A stretch of 64,000 nt of DNA. Origin: Corynebacterium mustelae (GTDB lineage Bacteria; Actinomycetota; Actinomycetes; Mycobacteriales; Mycobacteriaceae). Both the position numbers and the translations under genes were made by a program. The stretch covers positions 1,178,001-1,242,000 of the forward strand of contig NZ_CP011542.1 in assembly GCF_001020985.1 (NCBI RefSeq), in the 5' to 3' direction. Below, one piece after another: positions 9,886-18,356 of this stretch; position 1 is the first letter of the stretch; each line of letters begins with the position of its first letter. Below the pieces are notes generated by a model, which saw nothing but the letters and a program-made list of their open reading frames with translations, ran no database searches and was not told the origin of the DNA.

Positions 9886-10185
9886 ATGACTGAGAAGCTT
9901 TATCCTCCGATTCACCCTGGTGAAGTCTTGATGGAGGATTTCATTGAGGGATTCGGGATAACCCAGAACAAACTCGCTGTGTCAATTGGCGTGCCACCGC
10001 GCCGAATCAACGAGATCGTGCACGGGAAGCGGGGAATCACTGCGGACACCGCACTTCGGCTGGGGAAGTACTTTGGTATAGAGCCAAAGTTTTGGTTAAA
10101 CCTGCAATCACGATACGAGCTCGAACTGGCAGAGGAAAAGGTCGGCGAGCAAATCTCGGCGATTCAACCCCTCGACGCCGCTTAA
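9886..10185 (+). CDS. higA: Antitoxin HigA (XRE family)
   Basis: This 99-residue helix-turn-helix protein has the classic HigA opening IHPGEVLMEDFIEGFGI, then the HTH (TQNKLAVSIGVPPRRINEIVHGKRGIT) and LGKYFGIEPKFWLNLQSRYEL. It neutralises HigB and should repress the operon. The ATG at 9886 is chosen because the protein starts with the family's usual MTEKLYPPIHPGE and has a GAGGTG site upstream. An in-frame start 18 bases earlier would overlap higB. Confidence 0.92.
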   Translation: MTEKLYPPIHPGEVLMEDFIEGFGITQNKLAVSIGVPPRRINEIVHGKRGITADTALRLGKYFGIEPKFWLNLQSRYELELAEEKVGEQISAIQPLDAA

Positions 10186-10456
10186 CCGGCAAAAAGTCGA
10201 TGCTGTTTAACAGCACGATGCAAGGCACCCACCGACAGGTTTTCGCTGGGTGTTTACTGCTTTTAGCGACCTTGATGGTTTCTGGAGTTCATCGTTCGAC
10301 TATGTTACGGGCGCGGCAATCTTGACGTCACGCCTATTTCAATGCTCAATAAGCCAGCGATCGTGGCTGGCTGCGATGAGTGTGCCACTCCACGCGAACA
10401 ATACTGATTCCGGCACCGCAATCGTCGAAAAGTGCAGGTAACTAGTACAAGTATGT

Positions 10457-10492
10457 CGGGTGCGCTTGCAATGGTCAGTGCAAGCGCACCCG
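10457..10492. terminator. Perfect 14-bp hairpin
   Basis: CGGGTGCGCTTGCA at 10457-10470 pairs perfectly with TGCAAGCGCACCCG at 10479-10492 around an eight-base loop. The T-tract is weak (GGTTTG). It could end higBA transcription or whatever formerly ran in from the right. Confidence 0.5.
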
Positions 10493-10659
10493 GCGTTGGT
10501 TTGTGACCGATCGGTGGAGGATTGGGCTATTCCGCAACGAAGGATGCAAAACACCAAAACCTAGCACGCTGTCCCCAGTAGCCCATAGTTTCTCAGTGAG
10601 GCCAGGATCACCACGACGTGGATGTCGCTGGACCGCGGCACCATTCGACCTGTAGAAAG

Positions 10660-10840
10660 TAATTGAACCCGATGCTGATGATTCGTCTTGGGCTTGACCA
10701 AAGATTATTCAGCGCAGCAGGGTGGATTTACCAGCACCGCGTGATCCTGCAATGAGCAAATGTTCGCCGAATGCAAGCTTGAATAAACGCGGACGATGAG
10801 AACTAGCAAACTCTCTGGATAGGTCAGTCGTCACGGATAA
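10660..10840 (-). pseudogene. Remnant of an ABC-transporter ATPase domain
   Basis: On the minus strand, one frame reads FGEHLLIAGSRGAGKSTLLR and then hits TGA at 10711-10709. The Walker A box GSRGAGKST is intact. A following frame continues NNLWSSPRRI, which resembles the ALAGLWPxGSGRI segment after Walker A in YddA/SbmA-like (ABCD-type) exporters. Only about 45 codons before and 20 after Walker A are recognisable, so this is a decayed fragment, not a gene. Confidence 0.55.
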
Positions 10841-11077
10841 CGAATGCGGGAGAATTTTCGCGGGCCGCGTTAGGGGCACAGAAGGTTATGCACTCAATTC
10901 CTGAATGCCAGAAGTCCTCACAAAATGAACAACGCACTTCAAACCAAAAAAGAACTGCTAAAGAGCCGGATCCAGCCCCGTCCCCGCTAGAACAATGCAC
11001 CCCCATGCGCTGAGACTCCTTTAATAATTGACTAAATTTGAATGACATCATCCACGGTAGCCAATATACTGCGGGGC

Positions 11078-11566
11078 ATGAAAATATCCCGGACCCTTGG
11101 CACCCTCACCCTCCTGACAGCCATTGTTGTAGGCATTGCTGGCTGTAGCAACGATTCCGTCGGCAGCGATGCCAGCGACACCGCAGCATCCGACACGGTA
11201 GCCACGATTCCCGCATCGAGCCCTTCTCCGGAAAAACCCGAGAACAAAGACCCCGCCACCACCGATGGATCCTTCTGTGAGGTGATGCTCACCGACATCG
11301 ATACCGCAGCCACGACGTACGCTGTCAACATTTCAGGCATGACCTCCGCTGACCAAGTGAAAAAGAAACTCGCCCTCGTTGAGCAGATCACCACCCCACC
11401 GGAGGGGCTGGAGGAAGAGTTTGCCATCTGGAAGACCTACTTGCAGACTGCGGTGACCTCGATCGACGACATCAGCGCGATGACCGCCGCTTACGACGAC
11501 ACAACCGAGGCCGCTGGCCAAGCTCTCTTCCGCGTTTATGTCGATGAGTGCATGAGTCGCCTCTAA
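11078..11566 (+). CDS. Small secreted lipoprotein, function unknown
   Basis: This 162-residue protein has a lipoprotein signal peptide: MKISR, a hydrophobic stretch, and the lipobox VGIAGC, with Cys at about residue 23. A Ser/Thr/Pro/Asp-rich linker to about residue 65 follows, then a compact helical domain with two cysteines (SFCEVM and DECMSRL) that could form a disulfide. The ATG at 11078 is preferred over 11042 because the signal peptide begins there. No enzymatic motif is visible. Similar small lipoproteins are common in corynebacteria, but I do not recognise a named family. Confidence 0.75.
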   Translation: MKISRTLGTLTLLTAIVVGIAGCSNDSVGSDASDTAASDTVATIPASSPSPEKPENKDPATTDGSFCEVMLTDIDTAATTYAVNISGMTSADQVKKKLALVEQITTPPEGLEEEFAIWKTYLQTAVTSIDDISAMTAAYDDTTEAAGQALFRVYVDECMSRL

Positions 11567-11722
11567 GCAAACGTCCCGTCTCAACTCAAGGGGTAAGCAA
11601 AGTCTGCGTATCCTGCTTTCCTTACCGTAGATACACTGACAGTTCTTCCAAAAAAGACCCAGTATTACTGCCACCTTGAACTGCCCTGGGTTTTGTTCTT
11701 AGGTGTGTGCCTTGTGTTTCTA

Positions 11723-12630
11723 TTATTTCTTGTTGGTGGTTGGTTCCGTTTCGACTTCGACTGGTGTGCGGTAGCCTAGGTTTTCTTCGAGTCTGGTTTC
11801 ATTCCACCAAGTACCCCATTGGAACGTGGCGATTTCAACTTCTACAGCATCAACCCATCTGTGGGGATTGATGAGTTCATTTTTTAAGGAGCCGTTGACT
11901 TTTTCCGCGAGGGCATTGTCATAAGAATCCTTTTGCTGTGCCGGTTGATGCGGTGATCCCTGATTCTCTCAGCCGCTGATTGTAAACAATACTGACGTAT
12001 TGTGTGCCATGGCCTGTATGGTGAATCAGCCCAGTAGTTTCCTTCGGTAAAGCAATAGCTTGGTTAAGAGCCTGCAGCGGCAATGCCTCACGTACGCAGT
12101 GAATCTGATAAAGCCCAGCCGATGATCGTGCGGGAGAATACATCGGTGATACAAGCGGTGTACACAAACCCTTTCCTGGTTAGTACATAGGTAATGTCAG
12201 CAACCCATAACCGGTTAGGGCAACTGGCTGTGAAGTTACGGTTAACCACGTCTGGTCGGGTGTCTGCTTGTGTGCCTTGATGGGTGGTGATCGGGGTTTT
12301 ACCTTTGCTTTTACCGCACACCCGCCAAACGCATCACACGTGCTGTTTGTTCACGGCCAATAGTCACCCCAGCACGACGCAAAGCATGCCGCATTTTGCG
12401 GACACCGTACACTTCAGTAATTTTCCTTGTGGATACGTCGGATCAGCTCTATCAATGTTTCTGTCACGAATGTACGCGAGCACTTGGACCTTAAAGCCTT
12501 TGACTGGCGGTAACCACGAGATGTGATAAACCCACCGACACGGTGACTATTCAGTGTCTGGCAGATGAACTCGACTTCAGAAACGATCACGGTAGTGGTC
12601 GATAAACCTGATCATTTCCTTTCGTTTCGG
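11723..12630 (-). pseudogene. IS3-family transposase OrfB remnant
   Basis: Translated in pieces, the minus strand shows the DDE integrase core: NRLWVADITYV (first Asp), ITDVFSRTIIGWALS, HHTGHGTQY (where the active form has HSDxGxQY, so the second Asp region is altered), then in another frame SYDNALAEKVNGSLKNELI (catalytic Glu) and the tail WWNETRLEENLGY. At least two frameshifts break it, one near 12120 and one near 11930. The catalytic second Asp appears replaced, which suggests decay and not just sequencing errors. Confidence 0.8.
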
Positions 12631-12637
12631 GTCGAGT

Positions 12638-12935
12638 CTAGATGCGAAAAAAGCCGATGCAGCCTTTGAACTGCTCATTAATATCCCGTAGTTCCTGATT
12701 GTCACGACGCAACCGCGCATTTTCGGCGATCACATCAGCTTCATCACGGTGAATGATTTCCGCGCCATCCACGCCTAGCCTTTCTACACCCACTGGGCGT
12801 GCCGTATGCCACGACACACCAAGCTTCGGCGCCACACATTCACGCCCTACCCGCAACGAGCAGATCTTCAGCCAGAATCCGATTCTCAACAAGACGGACC
12901 ACACGATCCTTAAGCATCCTGATCAAATTTCTCAC
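12638..12935 (-). pseudogene. IS3-family transposase OrfA remnant
   Basis: The remnant starts at a possible GTG at 12935 with MLKDRVVRLVENRILAEDLL, shifts frame after about 27 codons, then continues CVAPKLGVSWHTARP and ADVIAENARLRRDNQELRDI, the leucine-zipper region before the programmed slip into OrfB. The end (NEQFKGCIGFFRI) is a degraded form of the family's NEILKAASAFFA. It is non-functional. Confidence 0.75.
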
Positions 12936-12999
12936 GTCTACTCCAGATTTTAGATTTTCCCATCTACTCAAACGGAACAAAACCTGGGGCACTTCACCT

Positions 13000-13165
13000 T
13001 TGATCTGATCGACACCGCTGTTCTGGCGGCTGCTGTCTGATCATATGGTTCAAAGATCCTCTATAGCGCGCAGCTAAGCCCCTGTGGCTTTTGATCATCT
13101 TGCTCTTTCCGATTATTGGGCCGATCATATACCTACTTAAAGGCGGTTCTAAAGTTAGGGTTTAA
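13000..13165 (+). pseudogene. Fragment of a PLDNc-type membrane protein gene
   Basis: The frame ending at TAA 13163-13165 reads KPLWLLIILLFPIIGPIIYL, which closely resembles the second helix of phospholipase D-nuclease N-terminal (PLDNc) proteins. The sequence just before it (LIDTAVLAAAV, then KILYSAQLS in shifted frames) fits the first helix and the connecting segment. The gene has no start. The IS element ends only four bases upstream, so insertion may have removed its 5' end. Confidence 0.5.
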
Positions 13166-13346
13166 CAGGCTCTTCCTCTCTCGGTTGTTGAGGTACGTAA
13201 CAACCCCACAGCCTAACTGGGGTAAACGATCCTATCTGTATCACTGCATACAAATAGATCCTGTACTCGGTGCGTGAAAACCCGAAACCAGCGCACACAT
13301 AACGCGTCCGACGCTTCGAGCCTTTGACAAAAGGCATACTGGTGTC

Positions 13347-13778
13347 ATGTCTAAAACTTCGGAAAGCCCCGAGTGGCATCGTGAGCTTATTGCCCGCGAG
13401 CCTGTCTTAGATCACCCCGAATTCATCTGGGATGATCGCTCCTTCGACTCCGAGATCGCTTCCGATTTCGCCGAAATTGGGGCATCCGGAACCTGGTACC
13501 CTCGAGAGGTCATCCGCGAAGTCGTCCTGGGGCGACTCGCCGGGACACATGCCACCTCGTTGCCTGGCGGCTACCGCATCGAAGACGCACAAGTCATCGA
13601 AATCACTCCCGATGTAGCCCAGGTTCGCTACAGCTTGCACGCGCAAGGCCGAGTCACCAGGCGAACTACGCTCTACCGGCGTGGACCCGACGGTTGGCAG
13701 GCCGTTTTCCACCAAGGAACCGTAGTCCCCAACGCTATTCCGCTACCACCCAATCATCCAGAGCCTCGCCAAGCGTAA
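13347..13778 (+). CDS. NTF2-like (DUF4440-type) protein
   Basis: This 143-residue soluble protein begins WHRELIAREPVLDHPEFIWD, a helix followed by DFAEIGASGTWYPREVIREV, the pattern of DUF4440/SnoaL-like cone folds. It ends in beta strands RTTLYRRGPDGWQAVFHQGT, the typical W-x-x-x-x-HxGT finish. Such proteins bind small ligands, and no substrate can be read from the sequence. It is a single gene. The 180 bases before it hold no gene. Confidence 0.8.
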   Translation: MSKTSESPEWHRELIAREPVLDHPEFIWDDRSFDSEIASDFAEIGASGTWYPREVIREVVLGRLAGTHATSLPGGYRIEDAQVIEITPDVAQVRYSLHAQGRVTRRTTLYRRGPDGWQAVFHQGTVVPNAIPLPPNHPEPRQA

Positions 13779-14065
13779 TCACCTCGAGCGGCCTCCTCAA
13801 ACATGAACATGAAATGGTGAGCAATCACAGGGCAGCAACCGGGTAGCTTTCGACAGAGTCGAAGAGATTGATCTTGATGCGCCGCTTAGGCAGCGGGGTT
13901 AGAGCTGCTTCTTGTAATTGTGCGCTTTGTTGTTAATTCTGCCTGGTGTACGGGGCTGTTATGTCGCCAAGGCGCACGTTTAGCAAGCCCTGGTCTCCTT
14001 CGCACCTGCCGCCAGTCACCCCCATCCTAAACCGGTCTTTAAATCCTGTTACACTCTAAAGCTGT
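13779..14065. other. Intergenic, promoter region of the thi operon
   Basis: 287 bases with no supported gene. The TPP riboswitch begins at its right end, so the thiM promoter must lie here. TACACT (14050-14055), about ten bases before the aptamer, is a possible -10 box. Confidence 0.4.
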
Positions 14066-14155
14066 GACACGGGGTGCCACGCCGCCAAAAGTACGTGCGT
14101 GTGCTGAGAATATACCCGTTGTACCTGCCTCAGATAATGCTGACGAAGGGATGTC
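14066..14155 (+). promoter_or_regulatory. TPP riboswitch (THI box) controlling thiM-thiE-thiD-tenA
   Basis: The conserved aptamer blocks appear in order: ACGGGGTGCC, a variable P3 arm, GTGCTGAGAATATACCCGTT, a GTACCTG block (consensus GAACCTG), and ATAATGCTGACGAAGGGA, with P1 closed by GACA/TGTC. It ends six bases before the thiM ATG, so the ribosome site lies in or next to P1. This favours control of translation initiation by thiamine diphosphate. Confidence 0.93.
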
Positions 14156-14161
14156 TTTATC

Positions 14162-14995
14162 ATGTTGTTGATTCCTGCCCGCCAAATTTCTGGCGAAATC
14201 CGCGAAAACTCACCGCTTGTTGGGTGTATCACCAACACTGTTGTGACGAACTACACCGCTAACCTCCTGCTCGCTGTTGGTGCAGCCCCGGCAATGGTCG
14301 ATATTGTTGGCGAAGCAGGTTTGTTTACAGGCGTTTCCGATGCCACCCTCATTAATCTCGGAACCCCCACTCCTGAGCAGCGTGAAGCCGCCCTTGAGGC
14401 TGCATCTTTTGCCCATGCTGCTGGACGCATCTGGGTACTTGACCCAGTAGCTGTGGGCAGTTTGCCCGTGCGTACGGACTTGGCCAAGGACCTGCTCACC
14501 CACCTTCCCGTCGTCATCCGTGGTAATGCCTCGGAAATCATCGCCCTGGCAGGCAAAGGGGTAGGCGGGCGCGGAGTCGACTCCTCGGATTCTGTTGGCG
14601 AGGCTATTGTTGCCGCTCAGGCACTCTCGCAGACCTACGGTTCGATTGTTGCTATTTCCGGCGAGGTTGATGCCATCGTGCAGGGCAACACTGTTGTGCG
14701 CATCGCAGGTGGATCGGCACTGCTCACCAAGGTCACAGGTGCCGGTTGTGCGCTGGGCGCTCTCATCGGCGCAGCGGCTTCCACCAATAAGGACATTCTT
14801 TCCGGCGTTGTCGCTGCTCACGTCATGTACGCTGCCGCCTCTGAAAAAGCTGCTGCCCGTTGCACTGGCCCGGGTACCTTTGGCGTGTACTTCCTTGATG
14901 AACTCGCCGCGCTCACTGACGCAGACCTTGACCGCATCTCAGTTAGCGTAGAAAAGATCGGCGCTGGCGATACCGCTGGAGGCATGGGGCAATGA
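14162..14995 (+). CDS. thiM: Hydroxyethylthiazole kinase
   Basis: ThiM phosphorylates the thiamine precursor hydroxyethylthiazole (THZ). The 277-residue ribokinase-fold protein shows SPLVGCITNTVVTNYTAN near residue 20, ALLAVGAAPAM-type sequence (LLAVGAAPAMV), the VLDPVAVG motif, VVIRGNASEI, and the catalytic LTKVTGAGCALGALIGA segment near residue 195. It is the first gene of the riboswitch-controlled salvage operon, and its stop overlaps the thiE start by four bases. No thiC or thiG is in the window, so the operon handles salvaged moieties. Confidence 0.95.
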   Translation: MLLIPARQISGEIRENSPLVGCITNTVVTNYTANLLLAVGAAPAMVDIVGEAGLFTGVSDATLINLGTPTPEQREAALEAASFAHAAGRIWVLDPVAVGSLPVRTDLAKDLLTHLPVVIRGNASEIIALAGKGVGGRGVDSSDSVGEAIVAAQALSQTYGSIVAISGEVDAIVQGNTVVRIAGGSALLTKVTGAGCALGALIGAAASTNKDILSGVVAAHVMYAAASEKAAARCTGPGTFGVYFLDELAALTDADLDRISVSVEKIGAGDTAGGMGQ

Positions 14996-15678
14996 GCGGA
15001 GCAGACCGCGGGGCTTCTTTTCTGCATCTCTACCTTGTGACTGACCATGATCTGTGCTTGAAGGCAGGTCGCAGCGTCTTGGACACCGTGTCCTTAGCAG
15101 TTGAGGGCGGTGTCACCTGCGTGCAACTGCGGGAAAAGAAAGGCCAGACGAAGGATTTTCTTGAACTGACGGTGCAGGTTTGCCAGGCTGTTGGTCACAA
15201 GGTGCCGGTCATCATTAATGACCGCGTGGATGTATTTCTCGCTGCCCGCGCGCTGGGCGTCCATGTCGCAGGGGTGCACGTTGGTCACAGTGATCTTCCT
15301 GCTCGCCTTGTGCGCGAATTGATCGGCCCTCATGCGCTCCTGGGGCTGTCGGCCGCAACACCGGCAGAGGTTCGTGAAGCCGAGGAATCTGGTGTGGTGG
15401 ACTACATCGGCGTCGGCACGGTGCATTCCACGACCACCAAGGATGACGCGCCCAGACCCCTGGGCGTGGAAGGAGTCAGCACACTTGCCGCATCCACCCA
15501 CCTGCCAACCGTCGCTATTGGCGGCATTGGTGTGGCTGATATGGAACCTTTGGGTAAATCACACATCGATGGGGTGGCTGTTGTTTCCGCGATCTGTAGT
15601 GCCCTTGATGCCAGGGCCGCATCCCAGGAGCTTTATCAACAGTGGCAGCGTGGCCGAGATAAAAAGAAGGAGAAATGA
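14992..15678 (+). CDS. thiE: Thiamine-phosphate synthase
   Basis: ThiE couples HMP-PP and THZ-P to give thiamine monophosphate. The 228-residue TIM barrel has YLVTDHDL at the start, VTCVQLREKKGQTKDF (pyrophosphate-binding region), VPVIINDRVDVFLAARALGVHV with HVGHSDLPA, GLSAATPAEV, DYIGVGTVHSTTTKDDA, and the TVAIGGIG phosphate loop. All expected motifs are present. It overlaps thiM and thiD by four bases each. Confidence 0.96.
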   Translation: MSGADRGASFLHLYLVTDHDLCLKAGRSVLDTVSLAVEGGVTCVQLREKKGQTKDFLELTVQVCQAVGHKVPVIINDRVDVFLAARALGVHVAGVHVGHSDLPARLVRELIGPHALLGLSAATPAEVREAEESGVVDYIGVGTVHSTTTKDDAPRPLGVEGVSTLAASTHLPTVAIGGIGVADMEPLGKSHIDGVAVVSAICSALDARAASQELYQQWQRGRDKKKEK

Positions 15679-16532
15679 TGAATACCCCCCGCGTTCTTTC
15701 TGTTGCAGGTTCTGATCCCTCCGGCGGAGCGGGTATACAGGCCGATCTTAAGGCTATGAGCGCCTGTGGTGCCTACGCCATGACCGTCATTACCGCACTG
15801 ACCGCCCAATCCACGAAGGGCGTTGCGGGCGTACACCCCGTGCCAGTTGACTTCGTGCGTGCTCAGCTCGACACCCTCCTTGATGACATCACGCCCAATG
15901 CGACAAAGATCGGTATGCTGGCCAGCCGTGAGTTGGCCGAGGTGGTGGGGGAGTATCTACAGCGCCTAGATAACGTGGTCCTTGATCCTGTCATGGTTGC
16001 CACCTCTGGTGACTCACTGCTTGCGCCCGATGCCATTGACACCGTGCGTGAGTTGTGTACGAAGGTGGACCTCATTACACCCAACATGGCGGAGGCTGCC
16101 GTGCTCCTCGACTGTGCGGTTGCCGCCACCCCCGATGATCTATGTGCGCAGGCTCAAGCTCTGATGGACATGGGGGTGCGCCGCGTTATCGTCAAGGGTG
16201 GGCACCTCGACAATGTTGCCACCGATGTCTACGCCGACGAGGACGGCATCAGCCTCATTACCGCCGAGCGTATCAACACCTGCAATACCCACGGCACGGG
16301 ATGCAGCCTTTCCGGTGCTATTGCCGCCCTGCGTCCGGCCACGTCCACATGGTACGAGGCCGTCGCCCGCGCAAAGCATTACCTGACCGGCGCGATTGGC
16401 GCCGCAGATAGCCTCGCTCTTGGTCACGGAAACGGGCCGGTCCAGCACTTCTATGAGCTGTGGTCCTGCGCACGTGACACTGTGGGCACAACTCTTTCCT
16501 TCCCAACAATCCCGGCGCGCACCATCCGCTGA
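15675..16532 (+). CDS. thiD: Hydroxymethylpyrimidine/phosphomethylpyrimidine kinase
   Basis: ThiD phosphorylates HMP twice to HMP-PP. The 285-residue ribokinase-fold protein has SVAGSDPSGGAGIQADLKA near residue 10, AYAMTVITALTAQST, VVLDPVMVATSGD, LITPNMAEA, VIVKGGHL, and the catalytic NTHGTGCSLSGAIAA motif near residue 210. It supplies the second substrate of ThiE in the same operon. The start is coupled to thiE through an ATGATG overlap. Confidence 0.96.
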   Translation: MMNTPRVLSVAGSDPSGGAGIQADLKAMSACGAYAMTVITALTAQSTKGVAGVHPVPVDFVRAQLDTLLDDITPNATKIGMLASRELAEVVGEYLQRLDNVVLDPVMVATSGDSLLAPDAIDTVRELCTKVDLITPNMAEAAVLLDCAVAATPDDLCAQAQALMDMGVRRVIVKGGHLDNVATDVYADEDGISLITAERINTCNTHGTGCSLSGAIAALRPATSTWYEAVARAKHYLTGAIGAADSLALGHGNGPVQHFYELWSCARDTVGTTLSFPTIPARTIR

Positions 16533-16574
16533 CCTTCCATCCGTCCCCTCTTGATTTCCATGAAAGGACCTTTC

Positions 16575-17222
16575 ATGGCCTTTACCGATGAACTCTGGGC
16601 CGACACCTCCGACGTCTACCAAGCCATTACTTCTCATCCTTTTGTTACGGGGTTGGGCGATGGCAGTCTGCCTCGTGAGACCTTTGCCTACTACATGGCG
16701 CAAGATGGTCTCTACCTTGGCGAATATGCCCGCGTCCTGGCTGGCTTGGCCACCCAGTGCGACAGCGCCGATGATCTGCTCTTCTGGGTGGACTCGGCCC
16801 GCACCGCCATTGTGGTTGAACGCGAGCTGCATGCTTCCCATGTGGACCTTACTGCTGAAACCTCAATGAGCCCCACCTGCCGCGCCTACACATCGTTCCT
16901 GTTGGGTGTTCTTGAATCCGGGTCCTACGGGGTGGCCGCTGCTGCGGTTCTCCCGTGTTATTGGATCTACCAGGAGGTTGGACAGCACCTGCTGGCCGCC
17001 GCGGGTGACCTCAAAGGTCACGCCTACGGCGATTGGATTGGAATGTACGCTGATGAGGATTTCGCCCAGTCCGTGCGCCACGCCCGCGATATCGTCGACA
17101 AGCTGGGTGAGCGTGCATCCAAGCAGGAACGCGCCCGCATGCACGAGGCCTATGCGACGGCTGCCCGTTACGAGTGGATGTTCTGGGATGCGGCGTGTCG
17201 CAAGGAAAGCTGGGCTGTGTGA
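16575..17222 (+). CDS. tenA: Aminopyrimidine aminohydrolase / thiaminase II
   Basis: TenA hydrolyses aminomethyl-HMP from degraded thiamine to HMP, feeding ThiD. The 215-residue helical protein has TSHPFVTGLGDGSLPRE, FAYYMAQDGLYLGEYAR, the central Cys region (SPTCRAYTSFLLG), and AAAAVLPCYWIYQEVGQ with the usual catalytic-pocket Tyr/Cys. It ends with YEWMFWDAA, where the Glu is typical. The ATG at 16575 follows an AAAGGA site 43 bases after thiD; upstream in-frame ATGs at 16551 and 16560 lack this. It is the last gene of the salvage operon. Confidence 0.94.
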   Translation: MAFTDELWADTSDVYQAITSHPFVTGLGDGSLPRETFAYYMAQDGLYLGEYARVLAGLATQCDSADDLLFWVDSARTAIVVERELHASHVDLTAETSMSPTCRAYTSFLLGVLESGSYGVAAAAVLPCYWIYQEVGQHLLAAAGDLKGHAYGDWIGMYADEDFAQSVRHARDIVDKLGERASKQERARMHEAYATAARYEWMFWDAACRKESWAV

Positions 17223-17264
17223 GCGGAGGGGGGTTAAGAAAGTCACTTTAATCAGTCCAGCACA

Positions 17265-17536
17265 TTGATGCCTCCCGGTCAGGTGCGTGGCACCCTCACG
17301 ATCGGTGTGATCCTCAGCATCTTCCGCAACGAACTCGCGATCGGGATACTTTCTGCTCATGTCGTCCCGCATGATCAGGATGTCGTCACAGTCCCGCTTG
17401 TCGACGGCCCCGGAGGGTCGAGTATCTGGCTTGGAACGAGTTCAACCCAAGCCCCGCCGCCCGAGCCTTCCTGGATGCAATCCTGCACGATCATGTGGAT
17501 GCTGCTACTGCATCCTCGGATGCGTCAACAATGTGA
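17265..17536 (+). pseudogene. C-terminal remnant of a LysR-family regulator
   Basis: One frame reads VVPHDQDVVTVPLVDGPGG. After a one-base slip near 17420 the next frame reads VEYLAWNEFNPSPAARAFLD and on to a stop at 17534-17536. This is the end of an effector-binding domain, where LysR proteins have RxxxLxW followed by SPAARAFLD and a final helix. The DNA-binding N-terminus is missing. It may be the scar of a regulator once next to the thi operon. Confidence 0.6.
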
Positions 17537-17612
17537 ATAGGCCCTGCCGGGAACCTGCCCCAGCACCGCATCACCGTCACAAGTGCAGTCCGGCCATGAC
17601 GGCGATTTCTGA

Positions 17613-17975
17613 CGTGTCAGTCCCCGCAAGCAAGGCCCCGCCAACCACAGGGGGCGGTTCGCCACCGTCGAGGACCTCCAAGCTATCACCGCGGCGGTTG
17701 TAGACTCCGGCGAACAGGCAGATCCTGGGTTATGTGATGAGAAAGCTCACGGCTTCCGTGTCATCTACTAAGAGGCTCGACAGGCCGCAAAGGATGTACG
17801 CGAGATTGTTTGTCGAGTCTGTGGGGTGCTTGGTAGCCAAAACTTTGATCTGCCCTCGAAGAGGGCTAATGCTATTTACGCCGTCACGGCATACTTCTTT
17901 GACTCATGTGACATCTTTGAGGAAGCGCCTGCTGATAGCATTGGAGGCGAGGTGCGGCATGTTGCCACCAACTAA
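17613..17975 (+). pseudogene. Unrecognised open frame with one internal TAA
   Basis: A single frame stays open from 17613 to 17975 except for TAA at 17769-17771, where the context VIY-stop-EARQAAKDVREIVCRVCG suggests a mutated CAA (Gln). The visible parts include GRFATVEDLQAITAAVV and ANAIYAVTAYFFDSCDIFEE. The composition looks protein-like, helical and acidic. I do not recognise the family. It has no clear start and is probably the 3' part of a dead gene. Confidence 0.4.
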
Positions 17976-18356
17976 AGGCATCAAGCCTCAGCGTGCTCTG
18001 CTAACCATTAGGGGCAAGCCTGATTTCTTGAAATCACCCGCAACCGTTTCAGGACTTTGGGAGCGGTTCTCGAAGCGCTCAAGTGAGGCTCGCGGAGACG
18101 CCATTATCACCTTCGATTGGTTTGCTGCCGACCAGACCTGAGCCCACCCGAGATGGATCCTCTTGAGTGGTGTCCCGAAGGTCCGATCTGGCCATATTTT
18201 CACGGACTGGGTCGATCCGCCCCCAAGGACTCATGGCGATTATTGCAGGGGCGTGTACCCAAAGTTCCGGTGAAGAAGACTCATCTGCAAACAACCAGAC
18301 GTTTGGTTGGCAGCCTTCGTCGGTACTGCGGATGAAGGAGACATTTGGCAGCGAAC

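Larger units (their letters stand above)
10186..11077. other. Intergenic stretch with no intact gene
   Basis: 892 bases between higA and the lipoprotein gene. It holds a strong hairpin (10457-10492), one dispersed CGTCGAAAAG word (10423-10432) and an ABC-ATPase remnant on the minus strand (10660-10840). A 75-codon minus frame at 10824-11051 has five cysteines but no recognisable domain and no clear ribosome site, so it is not called as a gene. Confidence 0.6.
11674..12999 (-). mobile_element. Decayed IS3-family insertion sequence with target duplication
   Basis: The element spans 11677-12996. Its ends are imperfect inverted repeats: TGAACTGCCCTGGGTTTTGT on the left, and TGAAGTGCCCCAGGTTTTGT read inward from the right. 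The trinucleotide CCT flanks it on both sides (11674-11676 and 12997-12999), consistent with an IS3-type 3-bp target duplication. Both transposase frames are interrupted, so the copy is dead unless helped in trans. Size is about 1.32 kb. Confidence 0.8.
17223..18356. other. 1.1 kb of decayed sequence
   Basis: No intact gene. It holds a LysR-type tail (17265-17536), an unknown open frame broken by one stop (17613-17975), and 380 further bases in which I recognise nothing. One dispersed word lies at 17396-17406 inside the LysR remnant. Confidence 0.6.

Noticed and set aside
10824..11051. 75-codon Cys-containing minus frame
   Set aside because: No family pattern, no clear start site, and it lies in a region with other decayed material.
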